Shown here piece after piece: positions 16,159 through 25,652 of a stretch of DNA of 64,000 bases (position 1 is its first letter; each line of letters starts with the position of its first letter). Source of the stretch: Fen-999 sp044220545. Lineage in GTDB: Bacteria; Pseudomonadota; Gammaproteobacteria; Burkholderiales; Rhodocyclaceae. Made by a program: the position numbers and the translations under genes. The notes under the pieces are model-generated. The model saw nothing but the letters and a program-made list of their open reading frames with translations. It did no database searches and was not told where the DNA came from. Where the stretch lies: the NCBI GenBank assembly GCA_044220545.1, contig JBGAQX010000039.1, forward strand, positions 6,126 through 70,125. Direction: 5' to 3'.

Positions 16159-19100
16159 CTACGCTGCCTGCTCCGGGCCCGGCTCGGTGCCGGCCGGCGC
16201 CTTGACCCGGTACCAGGCGGCATAAAGCGCCGGCAGGAACAGCAGTGTCAGGACGGTGGCGACGATCAGGCCACCCATGATGGCCACGGCCATCGGCCCC
16301 CAGAAAATCTGCCGGCTCAGAGGGATCATGGCCAGCACCGCCGCCGCCGCTGTCAGCATGATCGGCCGGAAGCGGCGCACTGCCGAGCCGATGACCGCCT
16401 CCCAGGTGCTCTTGCCGGCCTTCTCGTCCTGATCGATCTGATCGACCAGAATCACGGAATTGCGCAGGATCATGCCCATCAGCGCGATGACGCCCAGATT
16501 GGCGACGAAGCCGAAGGGCTTGCCGAAGGCGAGCAGCGCCATGGCCACGCCGATCAGGCCGAGCGGCGCGGTCAGCAGTACCATGAAAGTACGGCGCATG
16601 CTCTGCAACTGCATCATCAGCAGGGTGACGACGCCGACGATCATCAGCGGAAAGATCGCCATCAGCGCCTTTTCGTTCTTCCCGGTCTCCTCGGTGGTGC
16701 CACCGACGTCGATCCGATAGCCGGGCGGCAACTTGCTCCGCAGTTCGTTCAGCTTGGGATCGATCTGTGCCGAGGCGGTCGGCCCGGTGACGTTGGCGGT
16801 CGCCAGGTCGGCGCGCACCTGAATGGTCGGCAGCCGATCGCGGCGCCAGATCAGGCCTTCTTCGAGGACGGGTTTCAGCCTGGCCACCTGTGCCAGCGGC
16901 ACCCAGCGCGTGCCGCCGGCGGCGGGCACCGGCAAGTCCGGAATTCGATCCAGCCTGCCCCGGTCCGCTCCTTCGCCGCCCGGCGCGCGCCAGACCACGT
17001 CGATCAACAGGTCGCCTTCCCGGAACTGGGTCAGGGTCGCGCCGACCTCGTGCGCCTGCAAGGCCTGGGCGACGTCCTGGCTGGAAACACCCAGCTGGCG
17101 GGCGCGATCCTGGTCGATCTCGACCCGCAGGCTCTTGGCTTTTTCGTTCCAGTCCAGATGCACATCGCGCACGTTCTGGTTGGCTCGCATCACCTCGGCG
17201 ACCTCGCCGGCGATGCCGCGCAAGGTGGCCAGATCCTCGCCCATGACGCGAAACACGACCGGAAAGCCGACCGGCGGCCCGTTTTCCAGCCGCTGGACCC
17301 GGGCCCGCAGATGGCTCCAGGAACCGTCCGCCGCGTTGAACGCCGCCATCAGCCGGGCGCGCACCGCTTCGCGCTCGTCGAAGCCCTTGGTCACCACCAC
17401 CAACTGGCCGAAGTTGTCGTTGAACAGTTGCTGGTCGAGGGGCAGATAGAAGCGCGGCGCGCCGTTGCCGATGTAGGCGGAAAAATTGGCGATCTTGTCG
17501 CTGACCTGGTCGTCCTTGAGCAACGCCTCGACCCGCTTCACCGCCTCCTCGGTGGCCTTCAGCGAGCCACCCTGCGGCAGCCACAGATCAACCAGCAGCT
17601 CGGGACGATTCGACGGTGGAAAGAACTGTTTCTGCACACCCATGTTGAAGGCGACGATGCCGAGCACAAAGGTCAGCACGGTGACGGCGATAGTCACGCG
17701 ACGGTGCCGCACGCACCAGGTCACCAGCGCCCGGACGCGGCGGTAGAAAGGCGTGTCATAGACGTCGCCGTGATGCTCTTCGCCGTACTTGCGCAGCTTC
17801 TCGACATCGAGCAACTTGAAGCCGAGGTAGGGCGTAAACACGACGGCGACCAGCCAGGAGGTTAGCAACGCGATGGTGGTGACCGAGAAGATGGCGCCCG
17901 CGTACTCGCCGGCGCCCGACTTGGCAAAGCCAACCGGCGTGAAGGCGGCCGCCGTGATCAGGGTGCCGGTGAGCATCGGGAAGGCGGTCGAGGTGTAGGC
18001 GAAGGTGGCGGCGCGGAACTTGTCCCAGCCCTGCTCGACTTTCACCACCATCATCTCGACGGCGATGATGGCGTCGTCGACCAGCAGCCCGAGCGCGATG
18101 ATCAGGGCGCCGAGCGAGATCCGGTGCAGATCGATGCCGAAGGCCTTCATGAGCAGGAAGGTCATCGCCAGCACCAGCGGAATCGACAACGCCACCACCA
18201 TGCCGGTGCGCACACCCAGGCTGAGGAAGCTGACCGCCAGGACGATGATCAGGGCCTCGGACAACGACTGGAGGAAGAGCTTGAGCGACACCTGGACGAT
18301 GGTCGGCTGGTCCGCGACGGTACGCACCTCCATGCCCACCGGCAGGTCCTTGGCTTGCCGCCCCGATTCATCACGACGGCAATACCGATCGCATCCTCGC
18401 CGCCGATCCGCAAGCGCGGATTGGGCGGGTCGGCCAGGCCGCGCTTGACGGCGGCAATGTCGCCCAGGCGGAAATGGCGTCCGCCGACGGCGAGATCGGC
18501 ATTGCGGATCAATTCCACCGAGTCGAACCCGCCCGTGACGCGCAGGCGCACCCGATCCGACGCCGTCTCGACAAAGCCGGCCGGCGCAACGGCGTTCTGC
18601 CGGGCCAGGGCGTCGGCCACCTGGCCGGTCGTCAGCCCCAAGGCGGCCAGGCGGGCGGGGGCCACTTCGATGTAGATTTTCTCGTCCTGCACGCCGAGCA
18701 GATCGACTTTCTTGACATCGGCGACGGTGCGCAGCTCCCGCGCCAGCCGATCCGCTTCGCGGCGCAGGGCGCCCATGTCATGGCCCTGGCCGGTCAGGGC
18801 GTAGATATTCACATAGACATCGCCGAACTCGTCGTTGGGAAATGGTCCCTGCACTCCCGCCGGCAGTTGGTGGCGAATGTCGTCGAGCTTCTTGCGCACC
18901 TGGCGCCAGGCCTCGGGCACCTCGGACTTGGGTGTGTAGTCCTTGAGAACGATGAACACCAGCGACTCGCCGGCCCGCGAAGCGGATCTCAGCACGTCCA
19001 CCCAGGGGGTTTCCTGAAGCTTCTTCTCGATGCGCTCGCTCACTTCGGACATGACCTCGGTGGCCGTGGCGCCCGGCCATTGGGTGCGGACCACCATGAC

Positions 19101-19238
19101 CTTGAATGTGAAGTCCGGATCCTCGGCCCGGCCCAGGTTCAGGAAAGACAGCACGCCACCGACCGTCAGCACGACGATCAGGTAGAGCACCATCGACGGG
19201 TGCTCCAGCGCCCAGGCGGAAAGGTTGATGTGTTTCAT
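16159..19238 (-). pseudogene. RND efflux permease (AcrB/MexF type) with frameshift
   Basis: The two halves of one inner-membrane RND pump are in different frames. The N-terminal part runs from the ATG at 19238 (MKHINLSAWALEHPS) through the porter domain to VVMNRGG. The C-terminal part continues as AKDLPVGMEVRTVADQ with the transmembrane region (SLKLFLQSLSEALIIVLAVSF) through to the stop at 16159. Homologous residues cross frames near 18352-18366, so one base appears to be missing there. The joined protein would be about 1026 residues, the normal RND length. Each half keeps coding character, so this may be a sequencing error, a recent mutation or a true pseudogene. It overlaps the adaptor gene by 4 bp. 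Confidence 0.85.
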
Positions 19239-20269
19239 CGGCGCGACTCGTCGGCAGGCCGGACCTTCTCGCCGGCGGTGAGTTTGAAGGCGCCGGCGGC
19301 GACGATCCGCTCGCCCACGTTCAGTCCGCTCTTCAACACCGCCCCGGCATCACCGTAGCGCTCGATCTCGACCGGCCGCGGGGCGACCTCGTTGTCCTTG
19401 CCGAGCACCCACACCGCCGGACGCTCGCCTTGCTGGAAGATGGCCGCCAGCGGCACGACGATCCGCTCGCCGCCTTCGCGGGGGAAACTCACCGTGGCGG
19501 TCAGCCCCAGCGGCAGTTCGGTGGCGGCGCCGACGATGCTCACCCGCGCCGCGAAAGTCCGGGTCGCGGCATCGGCGGCCGGCGCGATTTCGCGAATTCG
19601 TCCCGGGTAGGTTTGATTGTCCGCCCAGAGGGTGACGGTGGCCTGGCTGCCGGGTTTCAGGCCAGCCAGGGCCGTTTCAGGCAGGGCGATGGCCACCTCG
19701 CGCTCGCCGTCGCGGGCCAGCCGCAATACTCCCTGCCCCGCGCCAACCACCTGGCCGGGCTCCGCCAGAACCGCGGCGACAACACCCGTGGCGTAGGCAG
19801 ACAGGGTCGTGTAGGCGGCCTGATTCCTGGCCAACCGCGCCTGCGTGTCGGCCGCCTGGGCGGTGGTGGCCTTGGCGTCGAGGGCCGCCTGACTGACGAA
19901 GTTCCTGTCCTTCAGATCCTGGGTGCGCTTGAGGTCGGCGGCGGCCAGGGCCCGGTTGGCGTCGGCCTGGCTGGCCGCCAACCGGGCATCGGCGGGATCG
20001 AGGCGCGCCAGCGCCTGGCCGGGCTTGACGCGGGCGCCGACATCGACCAGACGCTCGATCATCTTGCCTCCGACGCGAAAGCCCAGCGTCGATTCGTGAC
20101 GTGCCCGCACCTCGCCGCTGTAGCGGTGGTCTTCCTGGAGGCTGCCGGAGCCGATGACCAGGGTACGGACCAGCCGCGGGCCGGAATCGGCAATCGAGGG
20201 CGGCGGCGAGCGCTCACCGCAGGCGGCAAGCAGCGCCACGATGGGCAACAGGGCAAGGGCGGACTTCAT
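19235..20269 (-). CDS. RND efflux periplasmic adaptor (membrane fusion lipoprotein)
   Basis: Membrane fusion protein linking the RND permease to a TolC channel, 344 residues. The ATG at 20269 gives a lipoprotein signal with lipobox LLAAC (Cys17). Then come the lipoyl/hairpin region (LGFRVGGKMIERLVDVGARVKPGQALARLD, split by a coiled-coil hairpin of ~75 residues) and the beta-barrel and membrane-proximal domains with FAARVSIVG and VPLAAIFQQGERPAVWVL. It overlaps the TetR gene upstream and the permease gene downstream by 4 bp each, as in a tightly coupled operon. Confidence 0.92.
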   Translation of the reverse strand: MKSALALLPIVALLAACGERSPPPSIADSGPRLVRTLVIGSGSLQEDHRYSGEVRARHESTLGFRVGGKMIERLVDVGARVKPGQALARLDPADARLAASQADANRALAAADLKRTQDLKDRNFVSQAALDAKATTAQAADTQARLARNQAAYTTLSAYATGVVAAVLAEPGQVVGAGQGVLRLARDGEREVAIALPETALAGLKPGSQATVTLWADNQTYPGRIREIAPAADAATRTFAARVSIVGAATELPLGLTATVSFPREGGERIVVPLAAIFQQGERPAVWVLGKDNEVAPRPVEIERYGDAGAVLKSGLNVGERIVAAGAFKLTAGEKVRPADESRR

Positions 20270-20910
20270 CGGGCGAGCTCCTGAGGTTCGTTCAGCCCGT
20301 TGGTCAGCATATCCACGGCGACTGAAAAATAGGTTTCCGGATCGGGCAAATCGGCCATACAGCCGCTGAAGGCGCGCTGCCAGAGCAGATAGGAAAACAT
20401 CGGGCCAAAAACGATGCGCGCCGCCAGCATCGGCGACACGGGCCGGAAGTCGCGCCGCGCCACGCCCAGTTCGACGATGCTGGCCAGGGCACGCTGGGCG
20501 CGGCTGATCATGTTCTCGTGGAACCAGCGGGCCAGTTCGGGAAAGTTGCCGGCCTCGGCGACCAGCAGCTTGGGCAGGCCGCCCAGCGCGGTGGCGCCGA
20601 CCATGTGCCACCAGCCGAATACGAAGCAGCGCAGCAGCTCGGCCGAGGGCTTGGTGGCATCGGCCGCCAGCGCCTCGGCGGCCTCGAGCGCCGGCGTCAT
20701 GGCCGCCTCGACCGCCGCCTTGAACAGCGCTTCCTTGCTTTCGAAATAGAGATAGACCGTGCCCTTCGATACGCCGGCTCGCTGGGCGACCTCGTCCAGC
20801 CGAGTGGCGGCGAAACCCCGCTCGACAAAGACTTCGAGGGCGGCCCGCATCAACTCACCCGGGCGGGCGTCCTTCCGGCGTTTACGTGGATTTGGTTTGG
20901 CGGAGGTCAT
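20266..20910 (-). CDS. TetR-family repressor of the efflux operon
   Basis: A 214-residue TetR regulator. The N-terminal helix-turn-helix is clear in FATRLDEVAQRAGVSKGTVYLYF-type sequence (about residues 34-58), with SKEALFKA following. The C-terminal part is a ligand-binding domain of the AcrR/NfxB-like kind. It is the first gene of the operon and overlaps the adaptor gene by 4 bp. A palindromic site just upstream of its start (20924-20945) is a likely autoregulatory operator controlling the whole pump. Confidence 0.93.
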   Translation of the reverse strand: MTSAKPNPRKRRKDARPGELMRAALEVFVERGFAATRLDEVAQRAGVSKGTVYLYFESKEALFKAAVEAAMTPALEAAEALAADATKPSAELLRCFVFGWWHMVGATALGGLPKLLVAEAGNFPELARWFHENMISRAQRALASIVELGVARRDFRPVSPMLAARIVFGPMFSYLLWQRAFSGCMADLPDPETYFSVAVDMLTNGLNEPQELAR

Positions 20911-20923
20911 CGAACCAGCACTT

Positions 20924-20945
20924 AATTACTGACTGGTCGGTAATT
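20924..20945. promoter_or_regulatory. TetR-type palindromic operator
   Basis: A 22 bp near-perfect palindrome with core TTACTGACTGGTCGGTAA (20926-20943) and flanking AA/TT. Arms match at 9 of 11 positions each side. It lies 13 bp upstream of the tetR start, where a repressor dimer would block transcription of tetR-adaptor-permease. Such GACnGGTCGGT elements are common for TetR pump regulators. Confidence 0.75.
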
Positions 20946-20996
20946 TACTTCATGCGGTGGTCCGCCGTCAACACGTTGAAGCGCCGAAGATTGACC

Positions 20997-21608
20997 TTAC
21001 TCGGCTGGCTCCGCGCCCCAGGGGCGCAGCAGGGTATGGGGGATGGCAAGCTGATCCAGAATGCGCGCCACTACGAAATCGACCAGATCCGCCACGCTGG
21101 CGGGATGGTGGTAGAAGCCGGGACTGGGGGGCAGGATGACGGCGCCCGCGCGCGACAGGCGCAGCATGTTCTCCAGATGGATGGCCGAAAAGGGTGTTTC
21201 GCGCGGCACCAGCACCAGCTTGCGACCTTCCTTGAGCACGACATCGGCGGCGCGCGCGATCAGGTCGTCGGCCATGCCCGCGGCCACTTTGGCCAGGGTC
21301 CCCATGCTGCACGGGCAAATGACGTAAGCATTGGGCGGATTTGAGCCGGACGCGGGCGGCGCGTTCCAGTCCTGGGCGCCAAAGACGGAAAGTTGTCCTT
21401 CCCTTGCGCCGAAGCGAGCCGCGAACAGTCGCTGCGCCTCGCGCGGCTGGCTGGGGAGCACCATGTCCAATTCCTGCTTGGCGACCAGTTGCGCGGCCTG
21501 CGAATAAAGCAGCCAGACGCGCACATCGGCCTTCAGCAGGCAGTCCAGGAGGCGCAGGCCGTAAGGCAGGCCGGAGGCGCCGGTAAAGGCAAGGGCGACG
21601 GTTTTCAC
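20997..21608 (-). CDS. ubiX: Flavin prenyltransferase UbiX
   Basis: Makes prenylated FMN, the cofactor of UbiD decarboxylases used in ubiquinone synthesis and aromatic decarboxylation. It is 203 residues with LAFTGASGLPYGLRLLD (FMN loop), ICPCSMGTLAKVAAGMADDLIARAADV-type core (PCSM...TLA...DNL-like), LVPRETPFSAIHLENML and PPSPGFYHHPASV, all canonical UbiX blocks. It overlaps the downstream-strand Gx-family gene (21605) by 4 bp. No ubiD lies in the window. Confidence 0.95.
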   Translation of the reverse strand: MKTVALAFTGASGLPYGLRLLDCLLKADVRVWLLYSQAAQLVAKQELDMVLPSQPREAQRLFAARFGAREGQLSVFGAQDWNAPPASGSNPPNAYVICPCSMGTLAKVAAGMADDLIARAADVVLKEGRKLVLVPRETPFSAIHLENMLRLSRAGAVILPPSPGFYHHPASVADLVDFVVARILDQLAIPHTLLRPWGAEPAE

Positions 21609-22123
21609 AGTTCCTCCTCGGCAAGCAGGCGCGCGGCAATCAGACCATTCACGATGCCGAAGATCAGCGCAAAGAAGGCAAAAACCGGCACCAGATAGAA
21701 AACGCCATCGTGCGGTACCAGCCAGAGCCGCGCCAACAGAACCTGGCCACCGATGTGGGCAAAGGCGGCGAGGATACTCTGGCTCACCGGCCCGAACCAG
21801 CGGCGTGGCAAGAGATTGGCCACCGCCAGCACCGCGAGGCTAAGGAGCGCGCCGGTCAGGCCGAGAAAGAAACCCGGCGCCAGGAACTGCCCGACCAGCA
21901 GGCTGCCCGCCACCACGCGCAACAATGACACCCATGCCGCTTCCCGCCAGCCGTGGCGGGCCAGCACGACCAAAACAACAATATTGGCCAGTCCCGGCTT
22001 GATGCCAGGCAAGGGGGTCGGAATCGCCGCCTCGGCAACGGTCAGGGCGATGGCCGCCGCCGCGTAGCGCGCCACACGGCGGTCGGTGGCGCTCACCTGA
22101 AGTCCGGTCACTGAAAGGGTCAT
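21605..22123 (-). CDS. Gx transporter family membrane protein (HepS-type, PF07456-like)
   Basis: A 172-residue integral membrane protein with about five helices. Key segments are VAEAAIPTPLPGIKPGLANIV, a Gly/Pro loop that marks this family (often labelled heptaprenyl diphosphate synthase component I or Gx transporter), then GSLLVGQFLAPGFFLGLTGALLS. The family resembles ECF S-components. Its substrate is not known with certainty. The ATG at 22123 lies 50 bp from the fimV promoter on the opposite strand. It overlaps ubiX by 4 bp. In other genomes it often accompanies NusG-II and ApbE proteins, and a NusG-II gene lies 3.5 kb away. Confidence 0.8.
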   Translation of the reverse strand: MTLSVTGLQVSATDRRVARYAAAAIALTVAEAAIPTPLPGIKPGLANIVVLVVLARHGWREAAWVSLLRVVAGSLLVGQFLAPGFFLGLTGALLSLAVLAVANLLPRRWFGPVSQSILAAFAHIGGQVLLARLWLVPHDGVFYLVPVFAFFALIFGIVNGLIAARLLAEEEL

Positions 22124-22173
22124 GGGCGCCACACATGTTTGCAATAGTTGTGCCTGCGAAAACTGCCTTGCCC

Positions 22174-22179
22174 TATAAT
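22174..22179 (+). promoter_or_regulatory. Sigma-70 -10 box for fimV
   Basis: A perfect TATAAT sits 73 bp upstream of the fimV ATG (22253). A TTG codon at 22193 would start translation at about the transcription start and is therefore unlikely. No good -35 is seen at the right distance (TTGTGC is 20 bp away). Confidence 0.5.
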
Positions 22180-22252
22180 CGCCGGCTGAATTTTGGCAAG
22201 ATTGCCCATTCCGAGGCGTTTTCGGGCTTGCAGCGATAAAGCAGCAAGGATT

Positions 22253-24370
22253 ATGAAACTTTTTCAGCAGCGCGTGACACTCGCTCCCTTCGCCCATCGG
22301 GTTCGTCAAATTCGACCCTGGGCGGTCGCCATGGCGGCGCTCATCGCGGTACCCGCCACCAGCCATGCGCTGGGCCTGGGCCGGGCGCTTGGTGAACCGA
22401 TCCTCGGCGAATCGCTGCAACTGGAAGTGCCCCTGACCGGCACCATCGACCGCCCGCTGGACAACGACTGCGTCGCCATCCGTCGGCCGCCCGATTCCAT
22501 CGATGCCGACTACTTTCCCCGCGACCTGACCGCCCGCGTCGACCGGCAGGGGGGTGTCTCGCGCCTGTTGCTGAGCACGCGGTCCGCCCTGCGCCAGCCG
22601 CTGGTCGAATTTCGCATTTCCGTCACCTGCGGCTATAACCTGTCCCACGACTACCTGCTGATGGCCTCGCCACGCGTCGAGCGTCCGCAGCCCGTCGTCG
22701 CCACACCGGCGGCTGTCGGCGCGGCTCCGGCAACCGCGACCGCGAGCGTTCCACCGGCCGGCCGGGCGCGGCCCGCGCCGGAGCTGCCGACAACACCACC
22801 GATTGTCGCACCGACCGCCGGCAACGCCAGTGGTCGCTTGCCGGACGGTGTGCCCGGAAAGAGCTTCACACCGGACCGCGACATGACTCTCGAGCAAGTG
22901 GCTCGGCAGTTCTTCCCGGGGCCCTTGCGTCAGGAACGCTTCATGCGCTGGGTAGCCGAGGCAAATCCACAGGCCTTTGCCGGCGTCACCAACCTGCGCC
23001 AGCACCGGCTCCCGACCGGCCAGACGCTGACGATTCCCGATGGCGTGCCGCCGCGCCGGCCCGGCGACTACAAGAACGGCATCTCGCCGCTCGGCGAGCC
23101 GATGGCGACGACTCAGGCGGACATTGCGGCCACCGCACCACCCCGCAAGGAGAAGGCGCCGGCCGCGGCCACCGCCGAGCCGCAGCCGAGCAAGGCCGGC
23201 AGCGATGGCCGCAAGGATCTGCTGGTGGTAGGCAGCGGCGGCGGCACCGCGCGCGACCTCAAGGAAGCCGTGGCGCTGGTCGATCAATTGACGGGCATGA
23301 TGCAGCAGCAATTGTCCACACAAACCGCCAACGACGAAAAGATCCAGAAACTCGAGGCGGCGATGACCGAGCTCGGCAAGCACCTCGCCAAACTGGAAAG
23401 CGATGTCCAGCGGCGGGAAGCCGCTGTGCAGAGCGAACTCCAGGCGGCCAAGAGCGCACGCGAAGCCGAAACCGAGCGCGGCTGGTGGCAACTGCTGTTG
23501 GCCGTGGCCATCGGCGGCCTGGCCGGGGTCGGCGCGCTCAAGGCGTACAGCCTGTTCGCGGCCCGGCACCACGATGCCGACGATGCCCTGAGCGTCTTTC
23601 CGCCCGACCAACCAGCACCGGAAACCGCCACCGGGCCAGAGGCCGGTCCGCTGACCGAGTTGGGCTGGGACGCCGAGCCCAACGACGCCCGGCACCAGGC
23701 TCGCGCGACGCCGACACCCCGCCCCGGCCCACAAGCATCCCCGGCCAATGCCGGTGGCACGCCGGCGGCGGCCCTCGCGGCGCTGTCGGAACAGGTGTCG
23801 GCGATGGAGCAACGTGTCGAATCGACAACGCCGGTGATGCCGATCGACTTCGAGCCGCCCGGCTTCGAGAAGCCCGGCCACGACCCAAGCCCGGCGCCGG
23901 GACAGATGGCGAAAGCGCCCAGCCATGAGCCCAGCGATCCGGCGACGGCGGCCATCGAACTGGCGAACATCATGACCTCGATGGGCCTGGCCGAGTCGGC
24001 CGCGCAGACCCTGGTGGAACACATTCGCGGCAATCCACGCCAGTCCTTGCAGCACTGGCTCAAGCTACTGGAGTTGCATCGTCTCAACGGCAATCGTGCC
24101 GAATTTGAACGCTCGGCCAACGAGATGCGCGAATATTTCAATGTCCAGGCCGACGAGTGGGCGCAGAGCATCAGTCTCGCCGGTCGAGGCTCGCTGGACA
24201 CCTACCCGCATATCCGTTCCGAGGTGGTCAGGCTGTGGCGCAAGCCGGACTGTCTGCCCTACCTGCAAACCCTGCTGATCGACAACCGGGAAGGCACCCG
24301 GGTCGGCTTCCCGTTGCCGGTAGCGGAAGAAATTCTCTTGCTGGTCGCTATCCTGAGCAGCGGCGAATAG
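22253..24370 (+). CDS. fimV: FimV-family peptidoglycan-binding pilus assembly/motility protein
   Basis: FimV/HubP-like inner-membrane hub protein for pilus and polar organisation, 705 residues. The ATG at 22253 follows AAGGA very closely. A signal peptide ends near ATSHA and is followed by LGLGRALGEPILGESLQLEV, the diagnostic FimV N-terminal domain. A LysM-like module (MTLEQVARQFFPGPLRQERF...LTIP) lies near residues 215-265. A coiled coil (about 340-405) precedes one membrane helix (WWQLLLAVAIGGLAGVGALK), then an acidic/Pro-rich cytoplasmic region and a C-terminal TPR-like domain. Shorter than the ~900-residue Pseudomonas protein. Confidence 0.9.
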   Translation: MKLFQQRVTLAPFAHRVRQIRPWAVAMAALIAVPATSHALGLGRALGEPILGESLQLEVPLTGTIDRPLDNDCVAIRRPPDSIDADYFPRDLTARVDRQGGVSRLLLSTRSALRQPLVEFRISVTCGYNLSHDYLLMASPRVERPQPVVATPAAVGAAPATATASVPPAGRARPAPELPTTPPIVAPTAGNASGRLPDGVPGKSFTPDRDMTLEQVARQFFPGPLRQERFMRWVAEANPQAFAGVTNLRQHRLPTGQTLTIPDGVPPRRPGDYKNGISPLGEPMATTQADIAATAPPRKEKAPAAATAEPQPSKAGSDGRKDLLVVGSGGGTARDLKEAVALVDQLTGMMQQQLSTQTANDEKIQKLEAAMTELGKHLAKLESDVQRREAAVQSELQAAKSAREAETERGWWQLLLAVAIGGLAGVGALKAYSLFAARHHDADDALSVFPPDQPAPETATGPEAGPLTELGWDAEPNDARHQARATPTPRPGPQASPANAGGTPAAALAALSEQVSAMEQRVESTTPVMPIDFEPPGFEKPGHDPSPAPGQMAKAPSHEPSDPATAAIELANIMTSMGLAESAAQTLVEHIRGNPRQSLQHWLKLLELHRLNGNRAEFERSANEMREYFNVQADEWAQSISLAGRGSLDTYPHIRSEVVRLWRKPDCLPYLQTLLIDNREGTRVGFPLPVAEEILLLVAILSSGE

Positions 24371-24428
24371 ACATGCTCCACCACGCCCGTGTCTTGCCGG
24401 CCCCCTTGGTGGGCCGCCCCGAGGCCGC

Positions 24429-25652
24429 ATGAATCCGGCGGTCTTCGAGTTGGCCGTCTCCGCCGACGGGCACGCCGAACCCGGCTTTGGCGTGCTGGCG
24501 GCCTACATCCCGGCCAATGCCGCCGGCGTCGCGCCACTCGTCATGGCCGGTTGCGACCCCAGGCATGACCCGGGCAAACCCATCGAAGGCCTGGCCGGAC
24601 CCGCCTTTGCCTATATCAACAAAGCGCTCGGCAAGCCGGCCAATTTGCGCTGGGTGGTGGTGGACAACTGGGGCCGCTTCTTTGAAGCCGTCCCCTCCTG
24701 GCCCGCCGACGATGCGGAGCCGCCCGTGCTCGAATTCAAACGCTTCCCCGATGGGGTCGGCATCGATGCCTTCACCAAGGAAATGGGCGCCACCGGCGAA
24801 GCGGGACTCGAGCTGTTGTCTTCGGTCATCGAGGGCCAGGTGCTGGACGCCGTGCCGGCCACCGCCAGGCAGTTCCTCGATGCCATCGAGTCCCACGGCA
24901 ACCTGCCCTCGCCGGGAGCGCTGTTCCAGGCCGTCAGCACGGCGGCGGTGACGGGTGACGTCAATGCCGCCATCAAGGCTATCCAGACCGACCCGGTCAT
25001 CTCGGCCACGCTGATCAACTATGCCAACGCCGCTGCCTTCGCCAACGCCGGCAAGACCGCGTCGATCGGCGAGGCGGTGCAGCGCCTGGGCATGAACAAG
25101 GTGCGGCGGGTGGTCTTCATCGCCGAAATGATGGTCCGCTACAAGCAGGGCGCCTGCGCCGACTTCGACTACCGGGCGTACTGGCACAATGCCGTCGCCA
25201 CGGGCGCGGCCATGCGCGGACTGATGGAAAAATTCGAAATACCGGCGCGGATGGCCGACGAGTGCTTCGCGGCCGGCCTGCTTTCGGGAATCGGCTGGCT
25301 GGCCATCGCGGAAACCTATCCGGGTCTCATGTCAGACTACATCGGCAAGGCGCGGGGCCTGGATCCGCTGACCAAGGTCCGCCTGCAGAAGACGATCTTC
25401 CCCGCCTCCGTCCCGCAAGTCACCGAAACCTACCTGGCTCGCTTCGACTTTCCCGAAACCGTCCATTCGGCGATCACCGGCGCGCCTACCCAGGACGGCT
25501 GGGCCTGGTTCGACTGCCTGGCCGCCGCGATACGCGTGGCCCAGACGCTGGCGCCGCTCGAGTACCTCGCCATCCCCACCAACATTCCCGTCCCGGACGG
25601 TTGCCGCGAGGAATGGCGGCACTGGCAAGCGCTGCTGGCGATCAATAGTTGA
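24429..25652 (+). CDS. HDOD-domain signalling protein
   Basis: A 407-residue cytosolic protein. The middle part (about residues 150-340) is an HDOD domain: LPSPGALFQAVSTAAVTGDVNAAI, IQTDPVISATLINYANAAAF, IGEAVQRLGMNKVRRVVF and CFAAGLLSGIGWLAIAE. HDOD domains are HD-like folds that lack the catalytic His-Asp set and act as scaffolds in signalling, motility and virulence control. The N-terminal ~130 residues are of unknown fold. It follows fimV after 58 bp and its end overlaps the convergent NusG-II gene by 11 bp. Confidence 0.88.
   Translation: MNPAVFELAVSADGHAEPGFGVLAAYIPANAAGVAPLVMAGCDPRHDPGKPIEGLAGPAFAYINKALGKPANLRWVVVDNWGRFFEAVPSWPADDAEPPVLEFKRFPDGVGIDAFTKEMGATGEAGLELLSSVIEGQVLDAVPATARQFLDAIESHGNLPSPGALFQAVSTAAVTGDVNAAIKAIQTDPVISATLINYANAAAFANAGKTASIGEAVQRLGMNKVRRVVFIAEMMVRYKQGACADFDYRAYWHNAVATGAAMRGLMEKFEIPARMADECFAAGLLSGIGWLAIAETYPGLMSDYIGKARGLDPLTKVRLQKTIFPASVPQVTETYLARFDFPETVHSAITGAPTQDGWAWFDCLAAAIRVAQTLAPLEYLAIPTNIPVPDGCREEWRHWQALLAINS

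Noticed and set aside
22131..22143. Possible -35 element for fimV
   Set aside because: TTTGCA is too far from the TATAAT (over 30 bp) to be functional.
22193..22252. TTG start of fimV that would add 20 residues
   Set aside because: It lies 14 bp from the TATAAT box and precedes the signal peptide. ATG 22253 with AAGGA is better.
21605..24055. Long minus-strand open frame covering fimV and the Gx-type gene
   Set aside because: Only the last 172 codons (from ATG 22123) have family features. The rest is the antisense of fimV.
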